A stretch of DNA of 64,000 bases from Anaerotruncus rubiinfantis (GTDB lineage Bacteria; Bacillota; Clostridia; Oscillospirales; Ruminococcaceae): the NCBI RefSeq assembly GCF_900078395.1, contig NZ_FKLA01000009.1, positions 1,130,614 through 1,194,613 on the forward strand. Direction: 5' to 3'. Of this stretch, positions 35,040-42,601 are shown one piece after another. The stretch's first letter is position 1. The number at the start of each line of letters is the position of its first letter. The position numbers and the translations under genes are program-made. Below the pieces are notes generated by a model. It saw nothing but the letters and a program-made list of their open reading frames with translations, was not told where the DNA came from and made no database searches.

Positions 35040-36310
35040 TGCTCGTTGTCTGCGGAGGCTTATTTTTCTGCCTGCTGATTTTTGGCGCCCCCATTTTTAT
35101 TGCGATGCTTATCCCATGCCTGGCCGCGCTGACGATGAATTTCCCCGGCATGGATATGGGGCTTGCCGTCCAGCGAATGGTTGGCGGGATCGACACCTTT
35201 TCGCTGCTTTCAATCCCGTTTTTTATGTTTGCGGCGGATATCATGTCAAAAGGCGATATTGGCCATAAGCTTGTGAATTTTGCCAACAAGCTGGTTGGGC
35301 ATCTGCCCGGCGGGCTTGCGATCACCACGGTGGTTACCTGCACCATTTTCGGCGCGATCTCCGGCGCCGGACCGGCCGCGATCGTGGCGATCGGGATGAT
35401 CCTCTATCCCGCCCTGTGCGAACAGGGCTACGAGCCTGGGCGGGCAATCGGCTGCATCACCTCGAGCAGCACCCTGGCCATGCTGATTCCGCCCGGCATC
35501 GCAATGATCCTCTATGGAGTTTCCTCCGGCGCGTCGGTCGGCAAGCTCTTCATGTCCGGCCTTTCGGTCGGCGTTCTGGTAGCTGTCATCTTCAGCATCT
35601 ATGTGTGCATCGATGCGATTCGCCACAAGATCCCTCGACAGAGGCCCGCAACCTTCAAAGAGGTGCTCAAGGCCACCCGTGATGCTTTCTGGGCGCTGGG
35701 ACTTCCGGTCATCATCCTGGTTGGGATTTACGCGGGCGTCATGACCCCAACCGAGGCAGCCGCGATCGCTGTGGCCTATGTACTGGTGATTGAGCTGTTC
35801 ATTTACCGTTCGGTTTCTTTCAAGGAGGTTTTTGAGATCGGGATCACCTCAGGGCGAATGGTCGCGATGATCTTTATCCTGATCGGTTCGGGATCGCTGC
35901 TCTCCTGGATACTGACCGCCGCGCAGATCCCGCAGAGCATTGTCACGCTGACGCAGGGCGCACCGGCCTATATGGTTCTGATCATCATCAATGTGATCTT
36001 TCTGGTCGCGGGCATGTTTATGGACCCGAACTCGATTGTCATCGTACTGACCCCGCTGGTTTATCCGCTGGGCATGGCAATCGGGATCGACCCGATCCAT
36101 CTTGGCATGATCATTGTGCTCAACTGTGCCATCGGCATGCTGACCCCGCCTTTTGGCTTGAATATTTTCGTTTCAATTGGAACCTTCAATACGCCTTATG
36201 ACAAGGTGGTACGTCCGCTGTGGCCGTATATCCTGATGATGCTTGGCGTACTGCTGTTGGTCAACGCGTTCCCCGCAATCTCCCTGTGGCTGCCGAATAC
36301 CATGCAGTGA
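35039..36310 (+). CDS. TRAP transporter large permease DctM (ureide operon)
   Basis: A 423-residue, about 12-helix sodium-coupled transport subunit. Motifs include FFMFAADIMSKGDIGHKL, GAGPAAIVAIG, IPPGIAMILYG and MTPTEAAAIAVAY, and the second half contains LTPPFGLNIFV. The ribosome site AAAGGAGG lies in the dctQ 3' end. It is the last gene of the operon, followed three bases later by a terminator. Confidence 0.92.
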   Translation: MLVVCGGLFFCLLIFGAPIFIAMLIPCLAALTMNFPGMDMGLAVQRMVGGIDTFSLLSIPFFMFAADIMSKGDIGHKLVNFANKLVGHLPGGLAITTVVTCTIFGAISGAGPAAIVAIGMILYPALCEQGYEPGRAIGCITSSSTLAMLIPPGIAMILYGVSSGASVGKLFMSGLSVGVLVAVIFSIYVCIDAIRHKIPRQRPATFKEVLKATRDAFWALGLPVIILVGIYAGVMTPTEAAAIAVAYVLVIELFIYRSVSFKEVFEIGITSGRMVAMIFILIGSGSLLSWILTAAQIPQSIVTLTQGAPAYMVLIIINVIFLVAGMFMDPNSIVIVLTPLVYPLGMAIGIDPIHLGMIIVLNCAIGMLTPPFGLNIFVSIGTFNTPYDKVVRPLWPYILMMLGVLLLVNAFPAISLWLPNTMQ

Positions 36311-36313
36311 ACG

Positions 36314-36347
36314 AAAAGGGCCGCGCCCGCCGGGCGCGGCCCTTTTT
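36314..36347 (+). terminator. Terminator of the ureide operon
   Basis: Strong GC stem (AAAGGGCCGCGCCCG and complement) with CC-type loop followed by TTTTT, directly after the dctM stop. Confidence 0.9.
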
Positions 36348-36352
36348 CCCGG

Positions 36353-36381
36353 TTGACAAACCGGAATGCAATCATTACTAT
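36353..36381 (+). promoter_or_regulatory. Promoter of the LysR gene
   Basis: TTGACA (36353-36358), 17 bases, TACTAT (36376-36381), starting five bases after the terminator T-run. The predicted start is only about 9 bases before the ATG at 36397, so the leader is very short. Confidence 0.65.
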
Positions 36382-36396
36382 GGGGGTAGCGGGGTG

Positions 36397-37305
36397 ATGA
36401 AGTTGGATATCAAGCAGCTCAAGTATTTTATCGGAATCGTGGAGGCACAGAGCTTTTCTGAGGCAGCAAGGAACCTGTATGTTTCACAGCCTACGCTGAG
36501 CAAGGCGATGAAACATCTGGAGGAAGAACTGGGCATCCAGATTTTTTATATTTCCGGCAAAAAGGTCCAGATTACGAACTATGGCAAACAGCTTTATTTT
36601 ATGGCACAGGGGATCGTCGAACAGCATCAGGCCATTTATGATGCGATGCACGGACTCACCAGCCTGCAAAAAGGGATCATCAAGGTGGGTTTTCCTCCCA
36701 TCATTGGCACCTGTGTGTTTCCCCGTCTCATTAAGGGGTTTGTGGAGAAATATCCCGGGCTTGAATTTGTAATCGACCAGCATGGAGCAAATCAGATTCA
36801 GCAGATGGTGGATAAAAACAAGCTGGATGTGGCTTTTACCATTATGCCGATCATTTCCGACGCGTTTGAAGTTGTGCCGATTGTTGAGGATCTCAACGTG
36901 CTGGTGGTAAACCGGCAGCATCCGTTGGCGCACAGGAAAGCCGTCGATTACAATGACCTGCGCAATGACAAATTTGTGTTGCTGGGCGATGAGTACATGC
37001 TTTACAACAATATTATCGCGGGCTGCCGGGACGCGGGCTTTGAGCCGCGGATTGTTGTGAAGGCATCCCAGTGGGATTTTGTCGTGCAGCTTGTCAAGGT
37101 GGGCATTGGGGTGTCAATCCTGCCGCGTCAGATTCTGGAGATGTATCCCGACCCGGATATTGTACAGATCGATCTCAACCATCGTTCGGCGCACTGGGAT
37201 GTGGTTATGATTTCCAAAAAGGATGTTTACCTTCCAATTTCGGTCCAGACCTTTATTTCCTATATCAAGGAAAATGCCGGGAAACCAAAATCCATCTGCT
37301 ACTGA
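36397..37305 (+). CDS. LysR-family transcriptional regulator
   Basis: A 302-residue LysR regulator with N-terminal winged helix (SFSEAARNLYVSQPTLSKAMKHLEEELG, about 19-46) and a periplasmic-binding-type effector domain (about 90-295; VGFPPIIGTCVFP, IDQHGANQIQQMV). The start at 36397 is set by the family N-terminus; the open frame continues upstream into the dctM gene and terminator. It has its own promoter and no strong Shine-Dalgarno (AGCGGGGTG). It is likely to control the preceding ureide operon, which lies on the same strand instead of the more usual divergent arrangement. Confidence 0.88.
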   Translation: MKLDIKQLKYFIGIVEAQSFSEAARNLYVSQPTLSKAMKHLEEELGIQIFYISGKKVQITNYGKQLYFMAQGIVEQHQAIYDAMHGLTSLQKGIIKVGFPPIIGTCVFPRLIKGFVEKYPGLEFVIDQHGANQIQQMVDKNKLDVAFTIMPIISDAFEVVPIVEDLNVLVVNRQHPLAHRKAVDYNDLRNDKFVLLGDEYMLYNNIIAGCRDAGFEPRIVVKASQWDFVVQLVKVGIGVSILPRQILEMYPDPDIVQIDLNHRSAHWDVVMISKKDVYLPISVQTFISYIKENAGKPKSICY

Positions 37306-37344
37306 CCCGCGCGATTTCCAAAATTTTCTTGTGAGGCGCGTGAT

Positions 37345-37612
37345 TGGTATATCGCGGTAAAGCTCAAGAATTCCTATAACGACGAGGAGTTCAAGCTGAC
37401 GGTCAAGGCGAAAAAGAATTTCTGGTATTGCGCTAGCTGTGAAGAAATCGAACGTTCCGTATCTCGATGACGACGATTTCGTTTTCCAGATGAAGACCCG
37501 GCAGCTCGGCACCTACATCTTCGCGGCCGCGCCGGCGGCCGAAGCCGAAACGGAGAACATTCCGGAAGAGGCGCCCGAAGCTGACAAAGCCAATCCGGGC
37601 ACCGGTTTTTAA
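37345..37612 (+). pseudogene. Remnant of a surface or exported protein gene, frameshifted
   Basis: Without a start codon, one frame reads WYIAVKLKNSYNDEEFKLTV...NFWYCAS and a second, one base shifted, continues KKSNVPYLDDDDFVFQ, MKTRQLGTYIFA, then an Ala/Glu/Pro-rich acidic tail to TAA at 37610. The charge pattern and the LGTYIF segment resemble C-terminal domains of exported proteins, but I do not know the family. Both pieces end before the terminator at 37634. It seems to be the decayed 3' end of a gene whose 5' part is missing. Confidence 0.5.
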
Positions 37613-37633
37613 ACAAAAAAGATTCAGTGACAT

Positions 37634-37676
37634 AAAATCCCCAGACTGCGTCAGGAAAAGCAGCCTGGGGATTTTT
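37634..37676. terminator. Terminator hairpin 1 after the gene remnant
   Basis: Arms AAATCCCCAG-CTGC and GCAG-CTGGGGATTT with one mismatch around a 10-base loop, flanked by A-rich and TTTTT ends, so it could work in both directions. Confidence 0.7.
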
Positions 37677-37679
37677 ATG

Positions 37680-37709
37680 CAAAAATGCCCGCGCATGGCG
37701 GGCATTTTT
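37680..37709. terminator. Terminator hairpin 2 after the gene remnant
   Basis: Stem AAAAATGCCCGC/GCGGGCATTTTT with a GCAT-type loop, immediately after the first hairpin. It is self-complementary to the ends and thus bidirectional. Confidence 0.7.
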
Positions 37710-38016
37710 CAGGGAGATCTTTATATTCTCGGAGCATCGAGTGTTTATAGATTACCGTAAAATATAAGACATACTCAATAGGATATATCGTAAATCGGCG
37801 TTTGGTTTGAAAGTTTGTGTATTCCCATAAGAACAGACACTGCCGCAAACGATACCATGAAGCATAATAGATGAAGGAAGATCGACACAAGTCTGTGTAA
37901 TTCATTTTTTGCGGCTTCGACGCCAGCTGGCGATGTGTTTGGACCGGCCCTCCCGCGTATAAACCGTTTCATGAACTCCACATAAAAGAGATCAAAAAAC
38001 TGAGGATATTGACCAA
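37710..38016. other. AT-rich gap with no supported gene
   Basis: About 300 bases upstream of the regulator promoter. Short open frames exist on the minus strand (for example 37775-38023) but have no ribosome site, and one begins inside the promoter at 38017. A short GC-rich island around 37915-37970 interrupts otherwise AT-rich DNA. I see no RNA gene or repeat here. Confidence 0.4.
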
Positions 38017-38045
38017 TTGACAAAAGTCCGGCATCATGCTATTCT
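38017..38045 (+). promoter_or_regulatory. Upstream promoter (P1) of the FadR-type regulator
   Basis: TTGACA (38017-38022), 17 bases, TATTCT (38040-38045). The predicted start at about 38052 falls on the TGTCGACA palindrome of the operator, so bound regulator would block it. Confidence 0.65.
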
Positions 38046-38050
38046 AAACG

Positions 38051-38084
38051 TGTCGACAGAGAATCGACTTAGAATCGATTTAAA
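38051..38084 (+). promoter_or_regulatory. Composite operator, copy 1
   Basis: TGTCGACA (palindrome, 38051-38058) is followed four bases on by an imperfect palindrome AATCGACTTAGAATCGATT (38062-38080) and TAAA. The same arrangement recurs at 38870-38904. Confidence 0.72.
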
Positions 38085-38117
38085 ATATTCATCGGAAAAG
38101 AAAAGGGTATCTTCCAA

Positions 38118-38146
38118 TTGAAAGTTTATTCCATTTATATTATACT
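38118..38146 (+). promoter_or_regulatory. Downstream promoter (P2) of the FadR-type regulator
   Basis: TTGAAA (38118-38123), 17 bases, TATACT (38141-38146), each matching 5 of 6 consensus bases. The start near 38153 gives a 33-base leader with TTTGGAGGA before ATG 38186. Confidence 0.75.
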
Positions 38147-38185
38147 TATATAGATTGGGAGACTAACTTTGTTTGGAGGATTAAC

Positions 38186-38830
38186 ATGTCTGATAACGGA
38201 AGCAGTAAAACCAATGTATATGATAAAATTTTTAATTTGATTTTGACGCATAAAATTCCGCTGGGCGCCCCGATTTTTGAAAATGAGCTTTCGGTTGAGC
38301 TGGGCAGCAGCCGGTCGCCGATTCGGGAAGCTTTAAAAAAAATGGAGGCGCAGGGGATTGTAAATCATTATCCCGGCCGGGGGACTTTTGTCGCGCCGAT
38401 TACGCGGCACGACGTGGAGGAAATCATCGACCTTCGCGTGGTTCTGGAATTGTTTTGCCTGAAAACTTCGATTCATCGGATTCCGGATGAAACGTTGGAT
38501 CGCATAAAGACACAATTGTCCGCTCTGGAAGATGGCTCGCCTTTTGACGAGTATTCCAAGACGAATATTGACCTGCATGAGACAATCATCGCATTTGGAG
38601 GCAATAAGCGGGCGGAGAATTTTTATCAGATGCTGAGCATGCAGATCCTGCTGGTAAACCGCAGCACCCCATGCGCCCGGCAATATTTTGTGCGCTCCCG
38701 GGATCAGCATCTTGAGATTGTGGAAGCGCTCAAAGCGCGGGATTTGGAAAAGAGCGAGGACCTGCTGCGCAGCCATTTGGAATATATTAAGCAGAATACA
38801 ATGGAAAGTTTTGAATATGTAAATCTTTGA
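38186..38830 (+). CDS. FadR-subfamily GntR transcriptional regulator (FCD domain)
   Basis: A 214-residue regulator with winged helix (ELSVELGSSRSPIREALKKMEAQG, about 34-57) and an FCD ligand domain with the His residues in DLHETIIAF, RDQHLEIVEAL and RSHLEYIKQN. Such proteins bind carboxylate effectors. Two similar composite palindromes, one at its own promoter P1 and one 40 bases after its stop, before the symporter gene, fit autoregulation plus control of the downstream operon. GGAGGA precedes the ATG. It is unlike the 262-residue FadR-type protein at 13 kb in length and sequence. Confidence 0.88.
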   Translation: MSDNGSSKTNVYDKIFNLILTHKIPLGAPIFENELSVELGSSRSPIREALKKMEAQGIVNHYPGRGTFVAPITRHDVEEIIDLRVVLELFCLKTSIHRIPDETLDRIKTQLSALEDGSPFDEYSKTNIDLHETIIAFGGNKRAENFYQMLSMQILLVNRSTPCARQYFVRSRDQHLEIVEALKARDLEKSEDLLRSHLEYIKQNTMESFEYVNL

Positions 38831-38869
38831 TCTCCACTTTTAGATAGAAAGCGTGATTTTGCCGCAATA

Positions 38870-38904
38870 TGTCGACAAGTGATCGATTATAAGTCGATTG
38901 AAAA
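38870..38904 (+). promoter_or_regulatory. Composite operator, copy 2
   Basis: TGTCGACA (38870-38877) is followed by ATCGATTATAAGTCGAT (38882-38898), then TGAAA. Against copy 1, the TGTCGACA, ATCGA and TCGATT blocks are identical in sequence and spacing. Confidence 0.72.
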
Positions 38905-39050
38905 AATGCCGTGCCGCGCGCGGGAATAGAAAGTCTTTCCCAGCTAAAAAGCTGAAGGATAGAGTCCGGACAGCAACCTGTTTTTTTGCAAAGAATCGTT
39001 CAGGGTACCCTACACGAAAAATGCCTTTTCATTGAAAGGAGTGTAGTAGC
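38905..39050 (+). other. Leader region of the symporter operon
   Basis: A 146-base region before the symporter start. It contains CAGCT-AAAA-AGCTG, a T7 run at 38981-38989, and GGGTACCC. I found no match to a riboswitch consensus and no clear -35/-10 pair, so the promoter may need an activator or lie under the operator. GAAAGGAG lies before the TTG start. Confidence 0.35.
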
Positions 39051-40304
39051 TTGAAGAAACTCAAATTGTGGCAAAAGACAATGATTGCACTGTTTATTGG
39101 CATTGTCCTTGGATTTATCTTCAGTGCGATGGGCGGCAGGGAAGTCGGCTGGATCGCGGTGAGTATGAAGGCTTGTTCTTTTGTGGGCGGTATTTATCTG
39201 AGAATGCTGAGAATGCTGTCGGTGCCGCTGGTATTTGCCTGTATTCTGAATTCGGTGGCAAAACTGGGCGACCTCAAACAGCTTACGGGCCTTGGGATCA
39301 AAACGTTTCTGTTTTTCTTTGTGACGAGCGCGATTTCGGTTGTTTTCGGGCTGATTGTCACAATGCTTCTAAAGCCGGGCGCCGGATTCACAATGGAGGA
39401 ACTGTCCGCCGCGAGTTATGAGGCGACCGCTGAAATCAATGTGCTCGATTCGATTACCAATATGTTCCCGGTCAATATCTTTGCCAGCCTGACGAGCGGC
39501 GATATGATGCAGATTATTGTTTTTGCAATCTTTGCGGGCATTGCAATGATCATTCTTGGGGAAAAGGTCAAAGTATTCGCAAGCTTTATAGACAATATGG
39601 AGAGCTTGATGTTCAAAGTGACCGATCTCGTACTGGTATTCACCCCGATCGGCGTCCTGGGGCTTATGACCGATACGATTGCAACATATGGCTCTAAGGT
39701 GGTCGGCAGCCTGGTTACCTTTATTGCCTGCGACTGGATCGCGGCTTTGATTACAATCGTGGTAATGTACAGCATCATGCTGGTATTTATCTGCCGCATG
39801 AATCCATTCAAATTCTGGGCGCAGTTCAAGGAGCCCATTATGATCGCGATTGCGACGCTGGTTTCGGTGGCGACCCTACCGCTTGGCATGAAAACCTGTA
39901 CCGAGAAAATCGGCGTACCGAAATCAACCACCGATTTTGTACTTCCGCTCGGCGCCACGGCCAATATGAACGGCACAGCGGTTTATTTTGGCCTGATTGT
40001 GGTGTTTACCTGCCAGCTGATGGGAATCCAGCTTTCCATTTCGCAATATGTGATCCTTGTCATCCAGTCGGTTCTGATGGCGATTGGATGCGCGGCGGTC
40101 CCTTCGATCGCTTTGGTGCTCAGCGCCACACTGCTCACCAGTTTCGGCCTTCCGATTGAGGCGATTGGCCTGGTCACCGGTATCCATCGTATTGTAAATA
40201 CGGCGCATACGCCGACGAACGTTATGGGCGACTGGGTGACAGCAACCTGTATCGCTTCCCTGGACGGCACGCTTGACAGGGAAAAATGCGTGGCAAAGCT
40301 TTAG
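39051..40304 (+). CDS. Dicarboxylate/amino acid:cation symporter (DAACS family)
   Basis: A 417-residue glutamate/aspartate/C4-dicarboxylate symporter relative with about eight membrane helices plus two re-entrant loops. The TM7 motif reads ATANMNGTAVYFG (NMNGT in place of the usual NMDGT) and the hairpin loop serine region reads LVSVATLPLGMK; GIHRIVNTAHTPTNVMGDWVTA is the TM8 substrate region. Altered NMDGT suggests changed cation or substrate preference. The start is TTG with GAAAGGAG upstream, no better ATG being present. It leads an operon with a gamma-glutamyltransferase, so glutamate uptake is one reading. Confidence 0.9.
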   Translation: MKKLKLWQKTMIALFIGIVLGFIFSAMGGREVGWIAVSMKACSFVGGIYLRMLRMLSVPLVFACILNSVAKLGDLKQLTGLGIKTFLFFFVTSAISVVFGLIVTMLLKPGAGFTMEELSAASYEATAEINVLDSITNMFPVNIFASLTSGDMMQIIVFAIFAGIAMIILGEKVKVFASFIDNMESLMFKVTDLVLVFTPIGVLGLMTDTIATYGSKVVGSLVTFIACDWIAALITIVVMYSIMLVFICRMNPFKFWAQFKEPIMIAIATLVSVATLPLGMKTCTEKIGVPKSTTDFVLPLGATANMNGTAVYFGLIVVFTCQLMGIQLSISQYVILVIQSVLMAIGCAAVPSIALVLSATLLTSFGLPIEAIGLVTGIHRIVNTAHTPTNVMGDWVTATCIASLDGTLDREKCVAKL

Positions 40305-40312
40305 CAGAATGA

Positions 40313-40375
40313 ATTTTCCGGCAAGAGCTCTCCTGCCGCGCTTTGAAGCGAGAGCGGAGAGCCTGCCGGAAAAGT
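40313..40375 (+). repeat. Long imperfect hairpin between symporter and GGT genes
   Basis: Arms TTTTCCGGCA-AGCTCTC and GAGAGC-TGCCGGAAAA with internal bulges enclose a loop of about 20 bases. No U-run follows. It may act as a partial terminator or processing site within the operon. Confidence 0.5.
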
Positions 40376-40402
40376 TTAAGATGAGGAATGCGAGGGAGTC
40401 AG

Positions 40403-42013
40403 ATGAACTTCAATCCGATGATTAATCAGTATCCGTCCAAGCGCAATGTGGTGTATGGCGCAAAGGGGATGGTTGCAACTTCGCAGCCGTTGGCGGCACA
40501 GGCCGGGCTTGAAATCCTGCGCCAAGGCGGTAATGCCATCGATGCTGCCATTGCTGCGGCCACCTGCCTGGCGGTGGTTGAATGCGGCTTTAATGGAATC
40601 GGGGGAGATGCGTTCGCGCTGGTTTGGACAGGTGGGAAACTGCACGGGCTCAATGCCAGCGGCCCGGCGCCAAAAAACATCTCAGCGGAAAAGCTTTGGG
40701 CAAAAGGGTTTCAGGAGATGCCGAAATATGGTTTTGAACCGGTTACGGTTCCCGGGGCGCCATCCGCCTGGGCGGAGCTTTCCCGAAAATATGGGCGGCT
40801 GCCGCTTAAAAAGGTGATGGAGCCTGCTATCCGCTACGCGCGGGAGGGGCATCCCGTGTCGGTGAATAATGCACAGAAATGGCAGTATCTCTATGGCGTT
40901 TATGCCAAGGAGTTCAAAGGGGACGAATTCAAGCCGTGGTTTGATACCTTCAGTGTGAACGGCGCGGCGCCGAACGCCGGCGATCTATTCAAATGCGAAG
41001 ATATGGCCAGATCGCTCGAATCGATTGCAGAGACACATGCGGAAAGCTTTTATCGCGGAGAGCTCATGGAACGGATGGTGGACTACTCCGACCAGTACGG
41101 CGGCTATTTTTCAAGATCGGATTTTGAAGAATACCGCCCGGAATGGGTGGAACCGATCCATGTGAATTACAGGGGTTATGATATCCATGAGATCCCGCCG
41201 AACGGTCATGGGATTTCGGCGCTGATGGCGTTGAACATTCTCAAGGGCTTTGCATTCGATGGGGAGCGCGAGAGCGCCGAAGTCTACCATAAGCAGATTG
41301 AGGCAATGAAGCTTGCCTATATGGACGCCAAGACCTATGTGACCGATCCGCGCTATATGAAAGTAAGTGTGCAGGATCTGCTTTCGGACGCTTATGCGGA
41401 TGAGCGCCGCCGCCTGATCGGCAAGACCGCAATGCTCCCACCCGTCGGCAAACCGCAGAGCGGAGGGACGGTTTATCTGTGCGCGGCGGATGATGACGGG
41501 AATATGGTTTCCTATATCCAGTCAAACTATATGTGCTGGGGGTCCGGCCTGGTTGTGCCGCATACGGGCATTGCGCTGCACAACCGGGGAAACAACTTCT
41601 CATTGGAGAAGGGTCATGACAATCTAATTGCGGGAGGAAAGAAGCCTTATCACACCATCATACCCGGATTCATGACAAAGGATGGGAAGCCGGTCGGGCC
41701 GTTTGGCGTGATGGGGGCGTTTATGCAGCCGCAGGGGCATGTGCAGGTGGTGACCAACACGCTTGACTTCCATATGAACCCGCAGGATGCGCTCAACGCT
41801 CCGCGTTGGCAGTGGATGAGCGGAAAAGCGGTTGACCTCGAATGCGATGTGCCGCAGCGGATCGTGCAGGAACTGGCGGACCGGGGGCATCAAATCAAGA
41901 TTCATTATCAGTACAGCACCATGGGTAAGGGCGAGATCATCTGGCGAATGGAAAACGGCGTGCTCTGCGGCGGTGCCGAACCGCGTGCGGATGGAACGGT
42001 TGCAGCCTGGTAA
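40403..42013 (+). CDS. Gamma-glutamyltransferase family protein
   Basis: A 536-residue Ntn-hydrolase of the GGT family, which cleaves gamma-glutamyl amide bonds such as in glutathione. The N-terminal part has the typical GGNAIDAAIAAATCLAVVE and FNGIGGDAF. The self-cleavage nucleophile is predicted to be Thr356 in SGGTVYLC, preceding CAADDDGNMVS. No signal peptide is visible, so it would be cytoplasmic and would act on an imported gamma-glutamyl compound. GAGGGAG lies before ATG 40403; the upstream ATG at 40388 has no such site. Its neighbours are a DAACS symporter and a split ChrA transporter. Confidence 0.87.
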   Translation: MNFNPMINQYPSKRNVVYGAKGMVATSQPLAAQAGLEILRQGGNAIDAAIAAATCLAVVECGFNGIGGDAFALVWTGGKLHGLNASGPAPKNISAEKLWAKGFQEMPKYGFEPVTVPGAPSAWAELSRKYGRLPLKKVMEPAIRYAREGHPVSVNNAQKWQYLYGVYAKEFKGDEFKPWFDTFSVNGAAPNAGDLFKCEDMARSLESIAETHAESFYRGELMERMVDYSDQYGGYFSRSDFEEYRPEWVEPIHVNYRGYDIHEIPPNGHGISALMALNILKGFAFDGERESAEVYHKQIEAMKLAYMDAKTYVTDPRYMKVSVQDLLSDAYADERRRLIGKTAMLPPVGKPQSGGTVYLCAADDDGNMVSYIQSNYMCWGSGLVVPHTGIALHNRGNNFSLEKGHDNLIAGGKKPYHTIIPGFMTKDGKPVGPFGVMGAFMQPQGHVQVVTNTLDFHMNPQDALNAPRWQWMSGKAVDLECDVPQRIVQELADRGHQIKIHYQYSTMGKGEIIWRMENGVLCGGAEPRADGTVAAW

Positions 42014-42043
42014 ATAAGACGATTGCGAATGGGAGGAATGGCG

Positions 42044-42601
42044 ATGAAGGAGTTGTGGGAACTGTATATATCCTTCTTCAAGATGGGAGCGGTGACCTTT
42101 GGCGGAGGATATGCGATGCTTCCAATCCTGCAGAAAGAGGTTGTTGAAAAGAAAGCGTGGATTTCCAGTGAACAGGTGATGGATTATTACGCAGTCAGCC
42201 AAGGGCTGCCGGGTATCATTGCGGTAAATGTATCCGTATTTATCGGGTACGAACGCCGCAAGATTCCCGGGGGTGTGGCCGCAGCGCTGGGCGTGGTGTC
42301 CCCCTGCCTGCTTATCATCATGACAATCGCGGCGTTCCTTTCCAATTTTCAGGAAAATCCTTATGTACGACACGCGTTTGCCGGTATTTCTGTCTGTGTT
42401 GCCGCGCTGATCCTCAATGCCGTGCTCGGGCTTTGGAAAAAAGGCGTCAAGGACAAATTGGGATTTGCAATCTGTATCCTTGTGTTCTGCGCCACGGAAT
42501 TCACAGGCCTTTCGCCCATTTTATTCATTATCGGCGCTGCGGTTGCGGGGATTCTCTTCCAAAAATTGCGCGGGAAGCAGCAGGGAGGGGATAAGGCATG
42601 A
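42044..42601 (+). CDS. Chromate transporter family half-protein (N-terminal type)
   Basis: A 185-residue membrane protein of the CHR (ChrA) family, short form, with about six helices. The first segment FKMGAVTFGGGYAMLPIL carries the FGGG motif and the loop GLPGIIAVNVSVFIGY is typical. Short CHR proteins work as pairs. The start at 42044 has GGGAGGA at six bases; the ATG at 42038 abuts that site. The stop overlaps the next gene by four bases. Despite the name, the physiological anion is uncertain. Confidence 0.87.
   Translation: MKELWELYISFFKMGAVTFGGGYAMLPILQKEVVEKKAWISSEQVMDYYAVSQGLPGIIAVNVSVFIGYERRKIPGGVAAALGVVSPCLLIIMTIAAFLSNFQENPYVRHAFAGISVCVAALILNAVLGLWKKGVKDKLGFAICILVFCATEFTGLSPILFIIGAAVAGILFQKLRGKQQGGDKA

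Noticed and set aside
37775..38023. Open frame of 82 codons on the minus strand in the AT-rich gap
   Set aside because: It has no ribosome site, starts inside a good plus-strand promoter, and its composition does not resemble the neighbouring genes. No recognisable family.
38905..39050. Possible riboswitch in the symporter leader
   Set aside because: The region has small hairpins and a T-run but no match to consensus cores I know (glutamine, glycine, SAM, TPP, FMN, guanidine, fluoride). Reported only as a leader.
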